From Chlorocebus sabaeus (taxonomy: Eukaryota; Chordata; Mammalia; Primates; Cercopithecidae), in contig NC_132904.1 of assembly GCF_047675955.1 (NCBI RefSeq), forward strand, positions 86,557,447 to 86,621,446: DNA of 64,000 nt, read 5' to 3'. Every line of letters begins with the position of its first letter. Within the stretch, counting starts at the first letter, position 1. Positions 21,547-34,199 of the stretch are shown piece by piece. The position numbers were made by a program, and so were the translations under genes. A model generated the notes under the pieces. The model searched no databases and was not told where the DNA came from. It saw nothing but the letters and a program-made list of their open reading frames with translations.

Positions 21547-22149
21547 AAATAATACCTCCTTACACATTTCGCAGAACATATATCTGTCCTCAAGCCACAC
21601 ATGATTCTACATGAGAGGGAATTCATCAGGAAAATTTGTTTGCTTGATTATGGAGTCAGAGCAGTTGCAATATAGCTGGAATCCTGAGGATACCAGTATC
21701 CTGACTGAGCTCAAAGCTGAAAGCCTCAGAACCAGCTTCAGGAGGAAGAAAGAGGAAATTGCCTTTTCTCTGGCTTTTTCCTTTTATCTGAGCTACCAGC
21801 TGATTGAATGGGGCCCATTCACATTGAGGGATGATGGTCCCACTCAGCTCACCAACTCACGTGTCTCTCTCCTCACCTTCACAGACTCACCCAGAAACAA
21901 TGCTGCACCAGTTCCCTAGGTATTGGTTAATCCAGTCAGACTGATACCTAGAATTCACCATCACACCATAGAAATATAACTACACCTCTTTGAGTCTAAC
22001 AAAAATCCTATTATATGCTAGTTCAGAGTCTGGGTATCCCTAGAAGAAGTTAATTTAATCCACGAGAAAATAAAAAGGCCCAGTATCTTTCATTATTTTT
22101 TCTCTTCTATTAAACCTAAATTAGTTTAATTGCTGGTTTTAAAAATTTG

Positions 22150-22420
22150 TTTATTTTGTTGATTGGTTGGTTTTTATTTTGTTTTGGTTTTGGTTTTTAT
22201 TTTACTTTAGTGTTATATTATTTTAAGTCCTGAGATAAATGTGCAGGACTTACAGGTTTGTGACATAGGTAAACATATGCCCTGGTGGTTTGCTGCCCCA
22301 CTGTTGTGTCTCCCTCTAAAAATATGTCATAGAACCCTCTGGTCATCTTCTCGTATTTCTTTGGCCAAGGTGATTTTTCCCACTCTCTCATACTCATTCA
22401 GCAGTTACGTGAAAGAAGAA
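22150..22420 (-). mobile_element. Old L1 3' end, antisense
   Basis: AAATGTGCAGGACTTACAGG and GCCCTGGTGGTTTGCTGCCC are a diverged form of the antisense L1 3' end seen intact at 48.6 kb. Confidence 0.65.
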
Positions 22421-22757
22421 TAGGAACAACTACAGTTTATTCTAGGCCACTTAGAATCAAATCCAATTTCCAGATCCACATTCAGAAAATGGGAAATTGA
22501 ATAGGTTAGTATTATGTTACAGACAGCAACTAGGAGCAGAAGGGACTGTGAGTCATCTAGTCAGTAACATCTACTATAAAGTCGGGAGACTCTCTTTGTG
22601 TGAGATTTTTATTTTTGTTACAGAAGGAATAGTTCACTGTGCTTTAATGAACCCTGTCAAGAGAAGAAACTATAGCTATCACATATCTCCACATGTTCAG
22701 AAACTTTTCATCAACCCAGACCCCAAAATGGCATGTTGCTCTTTCTTCCTCAGAAAC

Positions 22758-24613
22758 ATGAATTCTGAAATCTTGCAGGCCTTCCAGAGGGAACTCACTT
22801 GCCCCATCTGCATGAACTACTTCATAGACCCAATCACCATAGACTGTGGGCACAGCTTTTGCAGGCCCTGTTTCTACCTCAACTGGCAAGACGTCCCAAT
22901 TCTTACTCAGTGCTTTGAATGCATGAAGACAACACAGCACAGAAACTTCAAAACTAACATTCGTTTGAAGAAGATGGCTTCCCTTGCCAGAAAAGCCAGT
23001 CTCTGGCAATTCCTGAGCTCTGAGGAGCAAATGTGTGGCATTCACAGGGAGACAAAGAAGATGTTCTGTGAAGTGGACAAGAGCCTGCTCTGTTTGCTGT
23101 GCTCCAGCTCTCAGGAGCACCAGGATCACAGACACTGTCCCATTGAGTGGGCTGCTGAGGAACACCGGGTAAGTGATGCCTCTGAACATCTACTTCTATA
23201 AAGGACACATGAAATTCTTGTGGGTCTACTTTCTTGCAGATTGGATAAAGCCAACTCTGAGTCCCTTTAAGCAGCTCTCTTTTGGGCTTTCTTAGCTTGA
23301 AACCTCTGGGATTTGACAAACAAGAAGGGAAACAGAAGAAATGCCATTTACTAGGGACTTATTTATCTCTCATTCTGGGCCCCCTCCCTATGAAACGGTC
23401 TGCATGTTACTTTATTGTCTTCACTGGTGCTTCAATTCATGGCTCTTTTGCAGGAGAACCTTTTAAAGAAAATGGAGTCTTTATGGGAAAAAGCTTGTGA
23501 AAATCACAGAAACCTGAATATGGAAACCACCAGAACCAGATACTGGAAGGTTAGTCCTGTACTACTCTAACTTCTAACTTCTCCAGGAACTTATGGTGGG
23601 CAAATGGGTGACTCATAAATAGGAACTTGATATCAAACCATAATGTTTCTGTGAGTCAATAAAAAAAAAGAAAACATTGAGAAAAAGTGGCCTCATTTCT
23701 TTTGTAGAATAGTATGACTGTTAGATAGGATTTCTAACAAAACCATTGATGTCACCCAAAGCACGCTGGTTTGTTTTCATACAAACCTGTAGCTGTACAC
23801 CAACAGATACAAGAAACCGGGCCATCTCACAGCATTCTATATGTGCTGGTTGGATAAATGCTGGGCACAAGATTTATTTGGCAGCCATGGAAAGCTCAAG
23901 TGAACTTTCTGAACCTGGGTCAGCATTAATCTGAAGGCTGGTGGACAAGTAGTATTTGGAACTGTATGGAAAATTTGAGGCAGAAAAAGTGACAGGAGAA
24001 ATCTAGGGGAACCATGACATTAGGAATCTCAACTAATTAATATTGAATAATACATAACATATGAGAAAAGTGTTGAGAAATGTGGATTTGTGTCTTGAGG
24101 GAGACATATAAACCTGCCAGAAATATGGGATCTAGTCTCTAAATATAAGGAGAACTCTGAGGACTTCAGAAAAATATTAAAAATGATTTTCTCTTTGTGG
24201 ATATATACTTTCAGGGTATGATAGCTAATATTAGTTTGCTGAAAAGTATTTCATAAGAACGTAGTCTATGTTGAATATTAAATTAGAAAGTTTACTAGTA
24301 TAGGAGAAAGAAAGCATCTTCGTCCTCACAAATCGTACAATCCAAACAAGAGAGACAAATGGTCAATATGCAAATATGTGTAAAACATTATATGTTCGAG
24401 TGTGGTAGGTTCTTTGTTGGAGAATAATCAAGCAGAGAAGTAGAAAAGAACAATAGAGATTGGAAACTGGAGATGAGTGTCTGAGTTTTAAATAGGGTGG
24501 TCAGAAAAAAGCCTCATTGAAAAATTCAAATTGAAACAAAATTTTAAAGAGGAGGGGGAACACGAATGTGTGTATGGATATATATGTGGACCATGAGTGT
24601 GTATATATGTAAA

Positions 24614-24655
<42 letters not shown>

Positions 24656-27600
24656 TCTAGTTGGAGAGAACAGCATATGCAGTAATTTGGAGTTTGTGTA
24701 TATTTGGAGGCCTGAGGAACCACAAAGAAGTCTATGTTTCAGATTGGGATGAATTAGAAAAAAAATGGAAGGAAATGAATTCAGAGAGACAAAGATGGCC
24801 AAATCATAAATGCAACCTTATTGGGATAGGTTTTGCTGGGTGAAATGCTTTTAGCTGGACATGGTAGTCTAGGGTCATTTCACATAGAATGAGTTTAAGG
24901 AACTTGTTGTGAATGTCAGAAATAGAAATAATTATTTTCTTTCTAGTAACTACAGCTCTATACTCCAACTCACAAGCATGAATTGTTCTTATTTTTCCAT
25001 AAATATGGGTTGGAATAGAGAAATCCAAGTGGTTTTTCTTTTTGTGTTTTTTTTTTTTTTAATTTCCAGCTATCTTAGAAAACACATTATCTTGAATAAA
25101 TTTAATGTAATTGATCAGATACAAGAAAGGAAAGGAACAAAATTTGTGGATTCTAAGAACTGGCAAGAATGAGTTTTAAATTATTGGATGTTTGAGAGAC
25201 AAAAGGGATCAGTGAGATTTAATAGTAGATGGATAAATACATTTCTCTTTTGACTAACCCATTATCATTGCAGGATTATGTGAATTTAAGGCTAGAAGCA
25301 GTTAGAGCTGAGTATCAGAAGATGCCTGCACTTCACCATGAAGAAGAAAAACATAGTTTGGAGATGCTGAAAAAGAAAGGGAAAGATATTTTTCATCAAC
25401 TTCATTTAAGTAAAGCCAAAATGGCTCATAGGAGGGAGATTTTAAGAGGAACGTATGCAGAGCTGAAGAAAATGTGCCATAAACCAGATGTGGAGCTACT
25501 TCAGGTACAAGCTTACAACGTGGTTCAGGTTTTTGAATATTCACATGTATAGGTATTTTCCTCATGGCTGAAATCCATCTCCCTACCTTTATTTCCATGA
25601 CGTGTTTCCAAAAACACATTTGCATAACTAATGCTACTTTACTGGGAGAATATAGCCCCGCCAAGGGATTCTACCAGGCCAAAGGTCCCTCCTACTTTAT
25701 CCACCAGCCACAAAACTCTGTGGAATGGTCAAGGTAACAGCCCAAAAAAATATTCCCCATCTAAGTCAGTAATATACTTTGGGTTGCTAAACATGTATAA
25801 AATAGTGAGTGATTCATTTACATTTAGGTTAATTTGAGGATATGGCAAGATCAGAAGTTATGGGAATCTAGAATCTCACTAATACTATTTTTGGGTCCAC
25901 TCATTTGGGTAATAGGTTCTGGGAAAGATGACTGAGTAGGTTATGCGAGGGTACTACAGAGCATAGACCCTCTGGACCTCTTCCCCCTTCACCTCTTTAG
26001 AGAATGTCTTCAAGACTCAGACTTTCCCAGGACATTAATTAATGACAATACGACTAACTGGGTTTTTCATTACAGAAGAAATAGAAAATGCTTTGCAGAA
26101 GAGAAGATGGTAGGGAAATAATATCTTCAGAAACTGACACCAAATTTCACACTGAACTTAGTGAAAGATGCATCTTGTGAAATGCACTAATTCTTTGTAT
26201 TTTTTTTTTTTTACAGGATTTTGGAGACATATTACACAGGTGAGTATGTACCTAGATTTTAGCATATGTTCTTTCAGTTTCCACAAATATTAAAGCAGGC
26301 TCTAGCAAAGTCAAGCATAAATGATTAAGATATAGATACTACTTTTTTTTTTTTTGCATCTACTTTCATTCCCACACCAGAAAAGACAAGACCACTAAAT
26401 AAATACATAAATAGATAGTGAAATAAAATTTTAAAACTGTTTATTCCTGATTTTGTTTTATTTCTTAAAAGCCTGCATAGGTGAAAGATAAAGTTTTGTT
26501 TTGTGGATAGTGAGAAAGTCGCCAGAGGAAACAGGAGAGAAGTGGGGGGAAGTATTTTAGCAGTGAAAAAGTGTTGGTGATTTGTTGTTTATACATATAT
26601 ACATATCAGTTAACAGTTCTGAAAAATAGATTGAAAAAACTGCGGAGTGTTAGAACTGTATAAGTCCCTAGGGAAGCTTGTTTCTAAAAAGCAGATCTCG
26701 CTGCCTAGAACAAGTTTCACATCCTTTATCCTGAAAAGGAAACAGCAGATGCTGCAGTCTCCCCAGAACCCCACTATTTCAGACAAAGATCTTAGGAGAG
26801 TCTTCCAAGAAGTGGAACTCAGAATTTCATTTCTAAATATTCTCAAGGCCATAAGGCTAAGTAAGGAACCTTACATATTTGGGGCAAAAAAAAGAAAGAT
26901 CAGACTGAATTCTGACTCAGACTCCCCCACCACGCTTTAAAATTCAGAAACTATAAATAGTAATTCATTTCAAATAGGAAGTAATAATTTTTGAACTGTC
27001 AAATTTGTGGATTCAAAGGATTCTCATGAAATGTCTTTCAAATACAAATAGTGATTTTTATTTATTTTATGACTGTAGATGTTGTAACTGCTGGTTTTTC
27101 CTTGCAGGAGTGAGTCCGTGCTGCTGCACATGCCCCAGCCTCTGAATCTAGAGCTCAGTGCAGGGCCCATCACTGGACTGAGGGACAGGCTCAACCAGTT
27201 CCGAGGTAAGTCTCCACCCACAGGCAGCACTCCCACTATCTAAATATTATTATTGTTGGAATCACATAGGTAATAGTTCACCCTTTATCAAATATTTTAC
27301 TTCTTTATAGCCATAAGTGAACAATATAATCATGCGATCCTTTTGTATCTGTGTCTGTATTTATAGCAGACTTACAGCATTAAGTTTGAAAGATTGTGAA
27401 AAACAAATACATTATGGCCTCATATGTACTGAGCTATGTAATGGGAAAAAGGAGTAGTGTAGCAAATCTTAAAAAGAAGCAAATGAAACAATGCTCAGAA
27501 TGAAAGTGAGTTATTTAATGTTAAATACAAAATTTTACATTTCTTTAGTGTATTCATTTGAACAGCTAAGAACTATTCTTTTGGGGAATATAGTTTACTG

Positions 27601-28823
27601 GAGATCCTTGGGGTTTTTTTATTTTTTTAAATGGTTATATATTATGTATTGCAAAAAAATTAGTTAATGGGTAAAAATAAAAAGAAGAAATCATTTTGTG
27701 AAAACAAGTAAAATTACAAACAAAAAGAAGTTCAGTTTAATTGCAATGTGAAAAGGGACATGTTAAGTCTAAAATCCAGCTTCAGCCCCGAGCTAGCATT
27801 GAGGACCACAGAGAGACTGATTTTAACTGTTCAAATGAATATACTCAAAGATTTTGCAGAAATCTGCTTTAAATTGTCACTTATGACATGTACGTATAGA
27901 TTTTTATCCAGTTAGCTAGAGCAGTTCTTGCGTAACTGAAAGTCTTCACATTCTTTCCCAAATGATAGCACTAGTTTTTAAGAATAAGAAACGTTTCTAA
28001 GTAATGATCTTCACAACAGCATAGCATTTAGGGTACATAATGTGTAAATTTTGCTTTGAAAATTGGATTGAAAGAAGTTGGTTTTACATTTCTCTCTCAA
28101 TACGTAAGTTTTCAAAACATTTTTAATATCTGTGGTTAGCATTTTGTCTTGTAGATAATATTAATCATCTCTATACTTTATTAAAAGTTACAAGCAAAAT
28201 TGTCCTTGTGACTTTACATTTCCTGGTAAAGTAACTTCTTGATAGAACAATTTTTCCTTATTTACACATGTCTACACATGTTTTCTTCCTTTCTATTTAT
28301 TTATTTATTTATTTATTTTGCAGTGGATATTACTCTGCATCATGATGAAGCCAACAGTCATATTTTTCAATATGGAGATCTGAGAATTATTTGTATTGGA
28401 TGTGACCATCAAAATGCGCCCCATACCACTGCAACACCTGCAAGTTTTCTTGCATGGGGTACTCAGACTTTCACCTCCGGCAAATACTACTGGGAGGTCT
28501 ATGTGGGGGACTCTTGGAACTGGGCTTTCGGTGTCTGTAATAAGTTTTGGAAAGAGAATAATCAGAATGACAATATATATGGAGAGGGGGGACTCTTTAG
28601 TCTTGCATGTGTTAAGAATGACATTCAGTTCAGTCTCTTTACCACCTCCCCACTTACACTGCAATACGTCCCAAGACCTACCAGTCACGTAGGATTATTC
28701 CTGGATTGTGAAGCTGGAACTGTGAGCTTTGTTGATGTTAATCAAAGCTCCCTTATATACACCATCCCTAATTGCTCCTTCTCACCTCCTCTCAGGCCTA
28801 TCTTTTGCTGTATTCACCTCTGA
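22758..28823 (+). CDS. TRIM49: TRIM49-like RING/B-box/SPRY protein (spliced)
   Basis: Six coding exons: 22758-23168, 23454-23549, 25274-25504, 26217-26239, 27108-27205, 28324-28823. All have AG/GT borders and phases that join into 452 uninterrupted codons, the length I recall for human TRIM49. RING ligands are C15, C18, C30, H32, C35, C38, C52, C55, so a ubiquitin E3 ligase fold is expected. B-box 2 ligands are C93, H96, C104, D107, C112, C115, H121, H124. The coiled coil is at about 130-245 and PRY-SPRY at 287-452 (TFTSGKYYWEVYVG, GLFLDCEAGTVSFVDVNQSS). The family is a primate-expanded cytoplasmic TRIM group; substrates are unknown. The start chosen gives the family N-terminus MNSxILQ, but in-frame ATGs lie upstream at 22728 and 22647. 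The donor after exon 25504 (GTACAA) is weak. It could be another TRIM49 paralogue (B/C/D). Confidence 0.93.
24240..24860 (+). repeat. L2 fragment
   Basis: GGGTGGTCAGAAAAAAGCCT and GAACAGCATATGCAGTAATT fall in the order and spacing of the L2 3' region (GGGTGGTCAGGGAAGGCCTC, AACAGCAAGTGCAAAGG). Strongly diverged. Confidence 0.5.
24620..24651. repeat. (TG)n microsatellite
   Basis: Uninterrupted TG dinucleotides of about 14 units, preceded by imperfect TATATG/TGTG repeats from 24565. Intronic. Confidence 0.9.
28292..28319. repeat. (TTTA)n tract abutting the SPRY exon acceptor
   Basis: CTATTTATTTATTTATTTATTTATTTTGCAG: the tetranucleotide repeat runs straight into the acceptor at 28323 and replaces a normal pyrimidine tract. 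Confidence 0.9.
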
Positions 28824-30431
28824 CCAGTGACAAATCAGAAATGTGTTCATTTGCTGTGGGAACCGCTTTATCCCAGGAAGCCCTCTTCATTGTGCCTTAT
28901 CAAACAGGACAAATAAGTTCTGTTTTATGTCTTCAATTGCCTTCTAATGTTATTAAAATTCATTTATTGTGTTACTATTAAATATGGTAAAAATACTAAA
29001 AGTATATGTATTGGTACTTTATTAAATAATTTTTGAAAAATCATTATTAATGATCATGGCATAAAATATATTCTCTGTTTTTTTTTTCTTTATTTCTGAG
29101 TGTCACTGAGTGAAATAATAGATGACAGACATGTCTTAATGAAGTTAAAATCAATGGAAGAGAGGCAGGATCTTTTGCTTCGTGGAAAAAACTTGGAGTG
29201 AAGTCTCAATGATAACTAGGAAATGTTTTTCTTTCTCTTTATCTAACTATATCACACTTATCCATCATGTTTAATTGTACTGATCTATCCTTTGAGTTAA
29301 TATTATCTGACCTTCTATGCTGGGCTTTATTTTCAATTCTCACTACATATATAAATAATCCTGCATTATTAGTGTGCTCTACTACATTGAAATACACAAG
29401 GTGATCAGACTAATGCTGGATTAATTGAGTATTTTTTAAAAAGTTACTAAATATTGACTCCTACCTCAAACCATACACAGTCATTTCCAAATAGATTTGA
29501 GTCCTGAAGGTAAGGGGAACATGATACAATATTCTCATAAGGATTTCTTAACCAGTATAAAAATTAATAATTAAAAAAATTAGTTGGTTTGTATTAATAA
29601 TGATGACTTCTGTGTTTCAAAACACATGATACAAGAAATAAAATGCGAACCAATAGTGGAGAAAGATATTCACCTGAACATATATAAAATAACATACAAT
29701 ACATGTACATGATGAATACTTAAAATGTAATAAATAAAAGACAATGAACTCGATATAAGATTGGGTACAATATCTGAACAGACACTTTACAGAACTGGAT
29801 ACATAAATAACTGACCAAATATAAAAATATGCTCACTTTCATTAGTCTTATAAAAGTAAGAATTAATCCACCAGTTGTACCACAGTCCCCCATAAAAATT
29901 ACCAAAATTTAAAGACACATAATATTGTGAGCTGTCACAGATACAGAATAAATGAAATTTATTCATGGCTGGGGAGATATAAATGGAAATTATTTTTGGG
30001 AAAACTGACTATTCACATTCCTTACGCATAGGCTAGATATTCGAATTCTAAAATATAGTCAACTGATTGCCTACATATACTTTAAGATATACACAATATT
30101 GTTCAATGCATCAGTTTTTATAGTAGCTCCAAATTAGGTACAAAATATTCTTCAACACTAGAATGGCTAAATTGTGGTGTATTTATACAAAATAAACATA
30201 TAAAACAGAGAGTAAATAACTCTCTGAATGCAACAAAACTGATGTATCTCAGAAACAAGTTAATAAACATTTGTCAATTTAAACAATAAAATTGAAGTTA
30301 AGAAAGGACTATTCCATGTAAATATAAGCAACTGTAGGCTCTTTATGGATTCCATAATTATGTGAACATTGTGGAATTATAACTTTTAAGACCCAAAATG
30401 TCCAATAATGCATAAGGTAGTAGAACAAACA
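28824..30431 (+). other. 3' UTR of TRIM49-like gene, then AT-rich DNA
   Basis: ATTAAA at 28952-28957 and 28977-28982 are possible poly(A) signals for the TRIM49-like mRNA. Beyond about 29000 I see no gene or nameable repeat. Confidence 0.5.
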
Positions 30432-30735
30432 AGGGAGCCCAGGCATGGTGGCCCGCACCTCTAATCCCAGCACTTGGGGAGACCAAGGTGTGAGAATGGT
30501 TTGGGGCCAGGAGTTCCAGACCAGTGTAGGTAACATAGGGAGACTTCATCTCTACTAAACATTCCTTTAAAAATCAGCCTGGCATGATGGCACATGCTAT
30601 ACACCCAGCTACTCAGGGGCCTGATGGACGCAGCGGGATGGCTCAAGCCCAGAAGATCCAGGCTGCACTGAGCCATGGTGGTGCCCCTGCAGTCCAGCCT
30701 GTGACAGAATGACACCCTGTCTCAATAATAAAAAA
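30432..30735 (+). mobile_element. Alu
   Basis: CCCAGGCATGGTGGCCCGCA to CACCCTGTCTCAATAATAAA. Diverged dimeric Alu. Confidence 0.9.
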
Positions 30736-31077
30736 GTCTAATAACTTGACATAACATAAACCACTATATTATAAATGCTCTAATTACAGATATTTCAAAC
30801 ATCAATGTTATTTAAAATAACTGAGAAAGCTGGGATAGTTCATGTTTGCTTAGACAAGACAAAAGTGCCCTGGGAAGTAAGTTAAAAGTATTTTTATTAC
30901 AGTAAGTGAGGATAAAGTGTTTTATTACAAATGTGATATGCACCAGAATCTGCTGTGAATAGTCTCATGTCTGGAGGATTTTTGGATATCCAGGTAAGCA
31001 GTAATTCTTGGGTGCCTGAAGCCTAACAGCTGCATATTCAGTGTGTATTCTCTGGAGATGTCTTCTCTGGACAAGTC

Positions 31078-31080
<3 letters not shown>

Positions 31081-31112
<32 letters not shown>

Positions 31113-31394
31113 AGACGGAGTCTCGCTTTGTGGCCCAGGCTGGAGTGCAGTGGCCGGATCTCAGCTCACTGCAAGCTCCGCCTCCCGGGTTTACGCCATT
31201 CTCCTGCCTCAGCCTCCCGAGTAGCTGGGACTACAGGCGCCCGCCACCTCGCCCGGCTAGGTTTTTGTATTTTTTAGTAGAGACGGGGTTTCATCGTGTT
31301 AGCCAGGATGGTCTCGATCTCCTGACCTCGTGATCCACCCGTCTCGGTCTCCCAAAGTGCTGGGATTACAGGCTTGAGCCACCGCGCCCGGCCA
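31081..31394 (-). mobile_element. Young AluY, antisense, with target duplication
   Basis: Full-length and near-consensus with a ~31-base T-run. The direct repeat ACAAGTCTGA is present at 31071-31080 and 31395-31404. GGCCGGATCTCAGC, GGGTTTACGCC and CACCTCGCCCGGCTAG are variants I associate with cercopithecid AluY lineages. Confidence 0.96.
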
Positions 31395-31759
31395 ACAAGT
31401 CTGATTTTTAAATGATTAGACTCACCTAAGACCACAACCCCTTCATGAGGTTAGCTACGTTCTGAAAAAAGAAGTGGAAATGGAAGATTAGGTTACACAG
31501 AAGGGTATAACGTTGGCTGATTGGATTTATAAAGTATAGACAATCATGCCTGGGGGCTTACAGCCCAACAGAATCTAGATGACTCTGGGGTGAGATGTAA
31601 GAAACTTGACCTGACATACGTTGTTCAGAGATATTACAACTGAAACAATTATTTCATTAAGTAATGTTTTATTCCACAAACAATTCCCTCACAATTTTAA
31701 AAGTATGCTTTATTGCTCCATTTTTAAACTCTGAAATTTCAGATCTATGTTTCCATTTT

Positions 31760-32290
31760 AGATTTTTCATTCAATCTTCAAAAAATGTTTACTGATGACA
31801 ATGGACCAGGAATTGGAAACAAATTACAGTAAACAATAATAAACAAATTCAGTCCTACTAGAATATCCAGACTAGTGAATAAGATGTACCATAATGGAAG
31901 AATCACACAAGTACATACAGAATTAGAATTAGAACTATAAACTCAACAAAAGAGCAATAAATGCTGTGAGGGTCTGTAAAGGGAGGGAGGTGCTAAATGC
32001 TGGATCACACAAAGCTTTCATGAAAATATGTCAGAACTGAGATCTGAGGGATAGGAATACATTAACTTGGCAAAGGGAGCTAGAGGAAAACTTTCTCTGC
32101 ACTGACAGCAGCAGATGCAAAAGCTTCCTGGGTGGAGGAAGCCCAATGTAGTTGAGCTCAGGGCCACTGAAGCTAGAGTAACAAGAATGAGAGTGGTCTG
32201 ATGGGAGATGAGGCTGCAGAGGGAGGTACAGTCTTCAGAACATGGAAAGGATGAGTTCTTTAGAAACTATGGGAAGCCAGTGAAGTCTCA
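31760..32290 (+). repeat. L2 fragment
   Basis: TCAAAAAATGTTTACTGATG, GCTGGATCACACAAAGCTTT and GAAACTATGGGAAGCCAGTG follow the L2 3' region order. Old and diverged. Confidence 0.55.
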
Positions 32291-34199
32291 CTCTCCTTTT
32301 AAAATATATCATTGCTAAATAATTCTCCAGCCATTATTTATCTGAATATGTACAACTATAAAATATTAAATGAAATAAGCAACACATCTTTGGGATTCTC
32401 TTATACAAAAATGCACCTAGGCACTTAGTTGTGTTTCAAATAATTTTATATACAACCATTGGTGAACTTACTTGCGCAAAATTGTTTTCTTCCATTCACT
32501 ATTTTATTACTATTTTTAATGGTCGATATATGCAAAAATAAAATGTTTTTTGAAGTATTATATCATTATGAAAACATTTACATTAGATACTTTACATCAG
32601 TATATATGTATGAACACAAGACTACCCATTCCAAACCATAGGAAAAAAAACCCTTTAAAGATTGATTAAAAAGTCTTCCATTTCTGCTATGACACCACAA
32701 ATCTGACCAATAGAAGTATGCGTGTATCTTTCCACCATGTGCTAATTCTAGAACACTTGCCAGATGTGAATTCATCCAAGCATATGAATTTAGTCTGTTA
32801 CAAACCTCATATAAACGTAAATATAAAAATTGATATTAAAAAATATCTTTTATTAGGCAAAGTGAATTCTAACAGCACAAATAGCAGGTAATTGTAAAAC
32901 AAAATACACATGGACCAAATCCTATTTTCAGAAGAACAGTAATGATCTATTGGATCTAGAGATTCTCATGAAAGATCAGTTTGCACCAACCAGATTACAA
33001 AGACTTGTAGTTCATTTATCTCATATCACAAGGCCTGAGACACATGAGGGATCTTATAAAGCCAGGACGTAAACAGTGACCCATCCATCTAGATGGTTAC
33101 ATGGATTTTGCATATGTCAGACTGGTGTCAGTCTCCCTTCAGATTTTGGTATCTCAAAATTCTGAGTGGTGCAGAGTAAGTTTCCTATTAACAAACAGTG
33201 ATGAAGTCCAGATTCACATCATTGTGGTTGGTGGAATACAGTTGGTGAGTCTTTTCACCAAAGTTGCTGTAAGTGCTACTTGAACATCTAGAAATAGGTA
33301 TGAACACTGGCTTAGGGTAAACAGCCCAAATCAGGCTCACCAGGTCATCTGCTTTTTGGCTAATATGAGCAAATTTTTGTTAGCAGATTTAGAAAAGACA
33401 GACCCTAAAGCCAGTTTTTCACCTGACATTGTCAACACACTGGACAGCAAGAATCTGAATGCAGCAGCCATGAGATCCTTTAGAACTGAATTTCAAACGT
33501 ACACTCGAAAGTACATTGTAGTGTAGCTATCTTCAGAACATAGAGTATTTCCTAACATGCCTGGGATGCAGATACTGCTAACTATCTTACTAGGGATAAA
33601 ATCATCTAGTTTTAAAATCAACCAGTTTTCAAGTGTTACTCTTTAAGTGGTGCTCAAGAAACCAAAGGGAAGGAGGTGAAGTAGGGAAGTGGCTGGGCAG
33701 GGAAGATCCTGCTGACTTGGTGGAAAATGGTGATTCCTTTATGTTTTCCATGTTCTCGGAGAATTGAAAAGAAGCTCATTACATTTTAAATCTTGAAAGA
33801 GTTTCATGTGGTAGGTGATGAGTAATACATAAGCTTATGACTTCTTGTGAATATAAGTCTACTGCAGTATAGAAGTCCACTACATTCTGAGTGAGCTCAG
33901 ATAGGCCCCTTGGAATAGTGAAAAGCTTTCAAGGGCTTTTTAGACAGATGTTTATTCTCTGTTTCTACTGGAATGTATCACTTCTCTTGCACAAATGTCA
34001 TCCTCGATAGAATGATAACAATTTTATCCGTGCCTTTCAGGTATGAATAGAGGTGATGAGTCTGATAACAGAGTACTAATTCCTCTGTAGTGTTGTGGTC
34101 TGACCCTTGCACTCTACTCTACAGTCTAAAAAATGCTTTCAGAGCCCAAACGACACATATACATTTTAAAATCAACTTCTGAATGTTCACACACATGCA
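32291..34199. other. No recognised gene
   Basis: AT-rich. 33080-33530 has slightly higher complexity and could be an old gene-derived fragment, but no protein match came to mind on either strand. Confidence 0.4.

Larger units (their letters stand above)
20906..21965 (+). repeat. Old interspersed repeat with later insertions
   Basis: TATTAGTCAGGGATCTCCAG to about 20980, resuming at about 21585 and ending near ATTCACCATCACACC (about 21965). Same family as 9270-9975. It is interrupted by a DNA transposon and an Alu. It lies in the first intron of the TRIM49-like gene. Confidence 0.6.
23550..25273 (+). other. Third coding intron of TRIM49-like gene
   Basis: Contains an L2-type fragment (about 24240-24560) and a (TG)n tract. 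24120-24235 is similar to 48370-48490, described separately. Confidence 0.6.

Noticed and set aside
22644..23189. 181-codon - strand frame
   Set aside because: Antisense shadow of the TRIM49-like RING/B-box exon.
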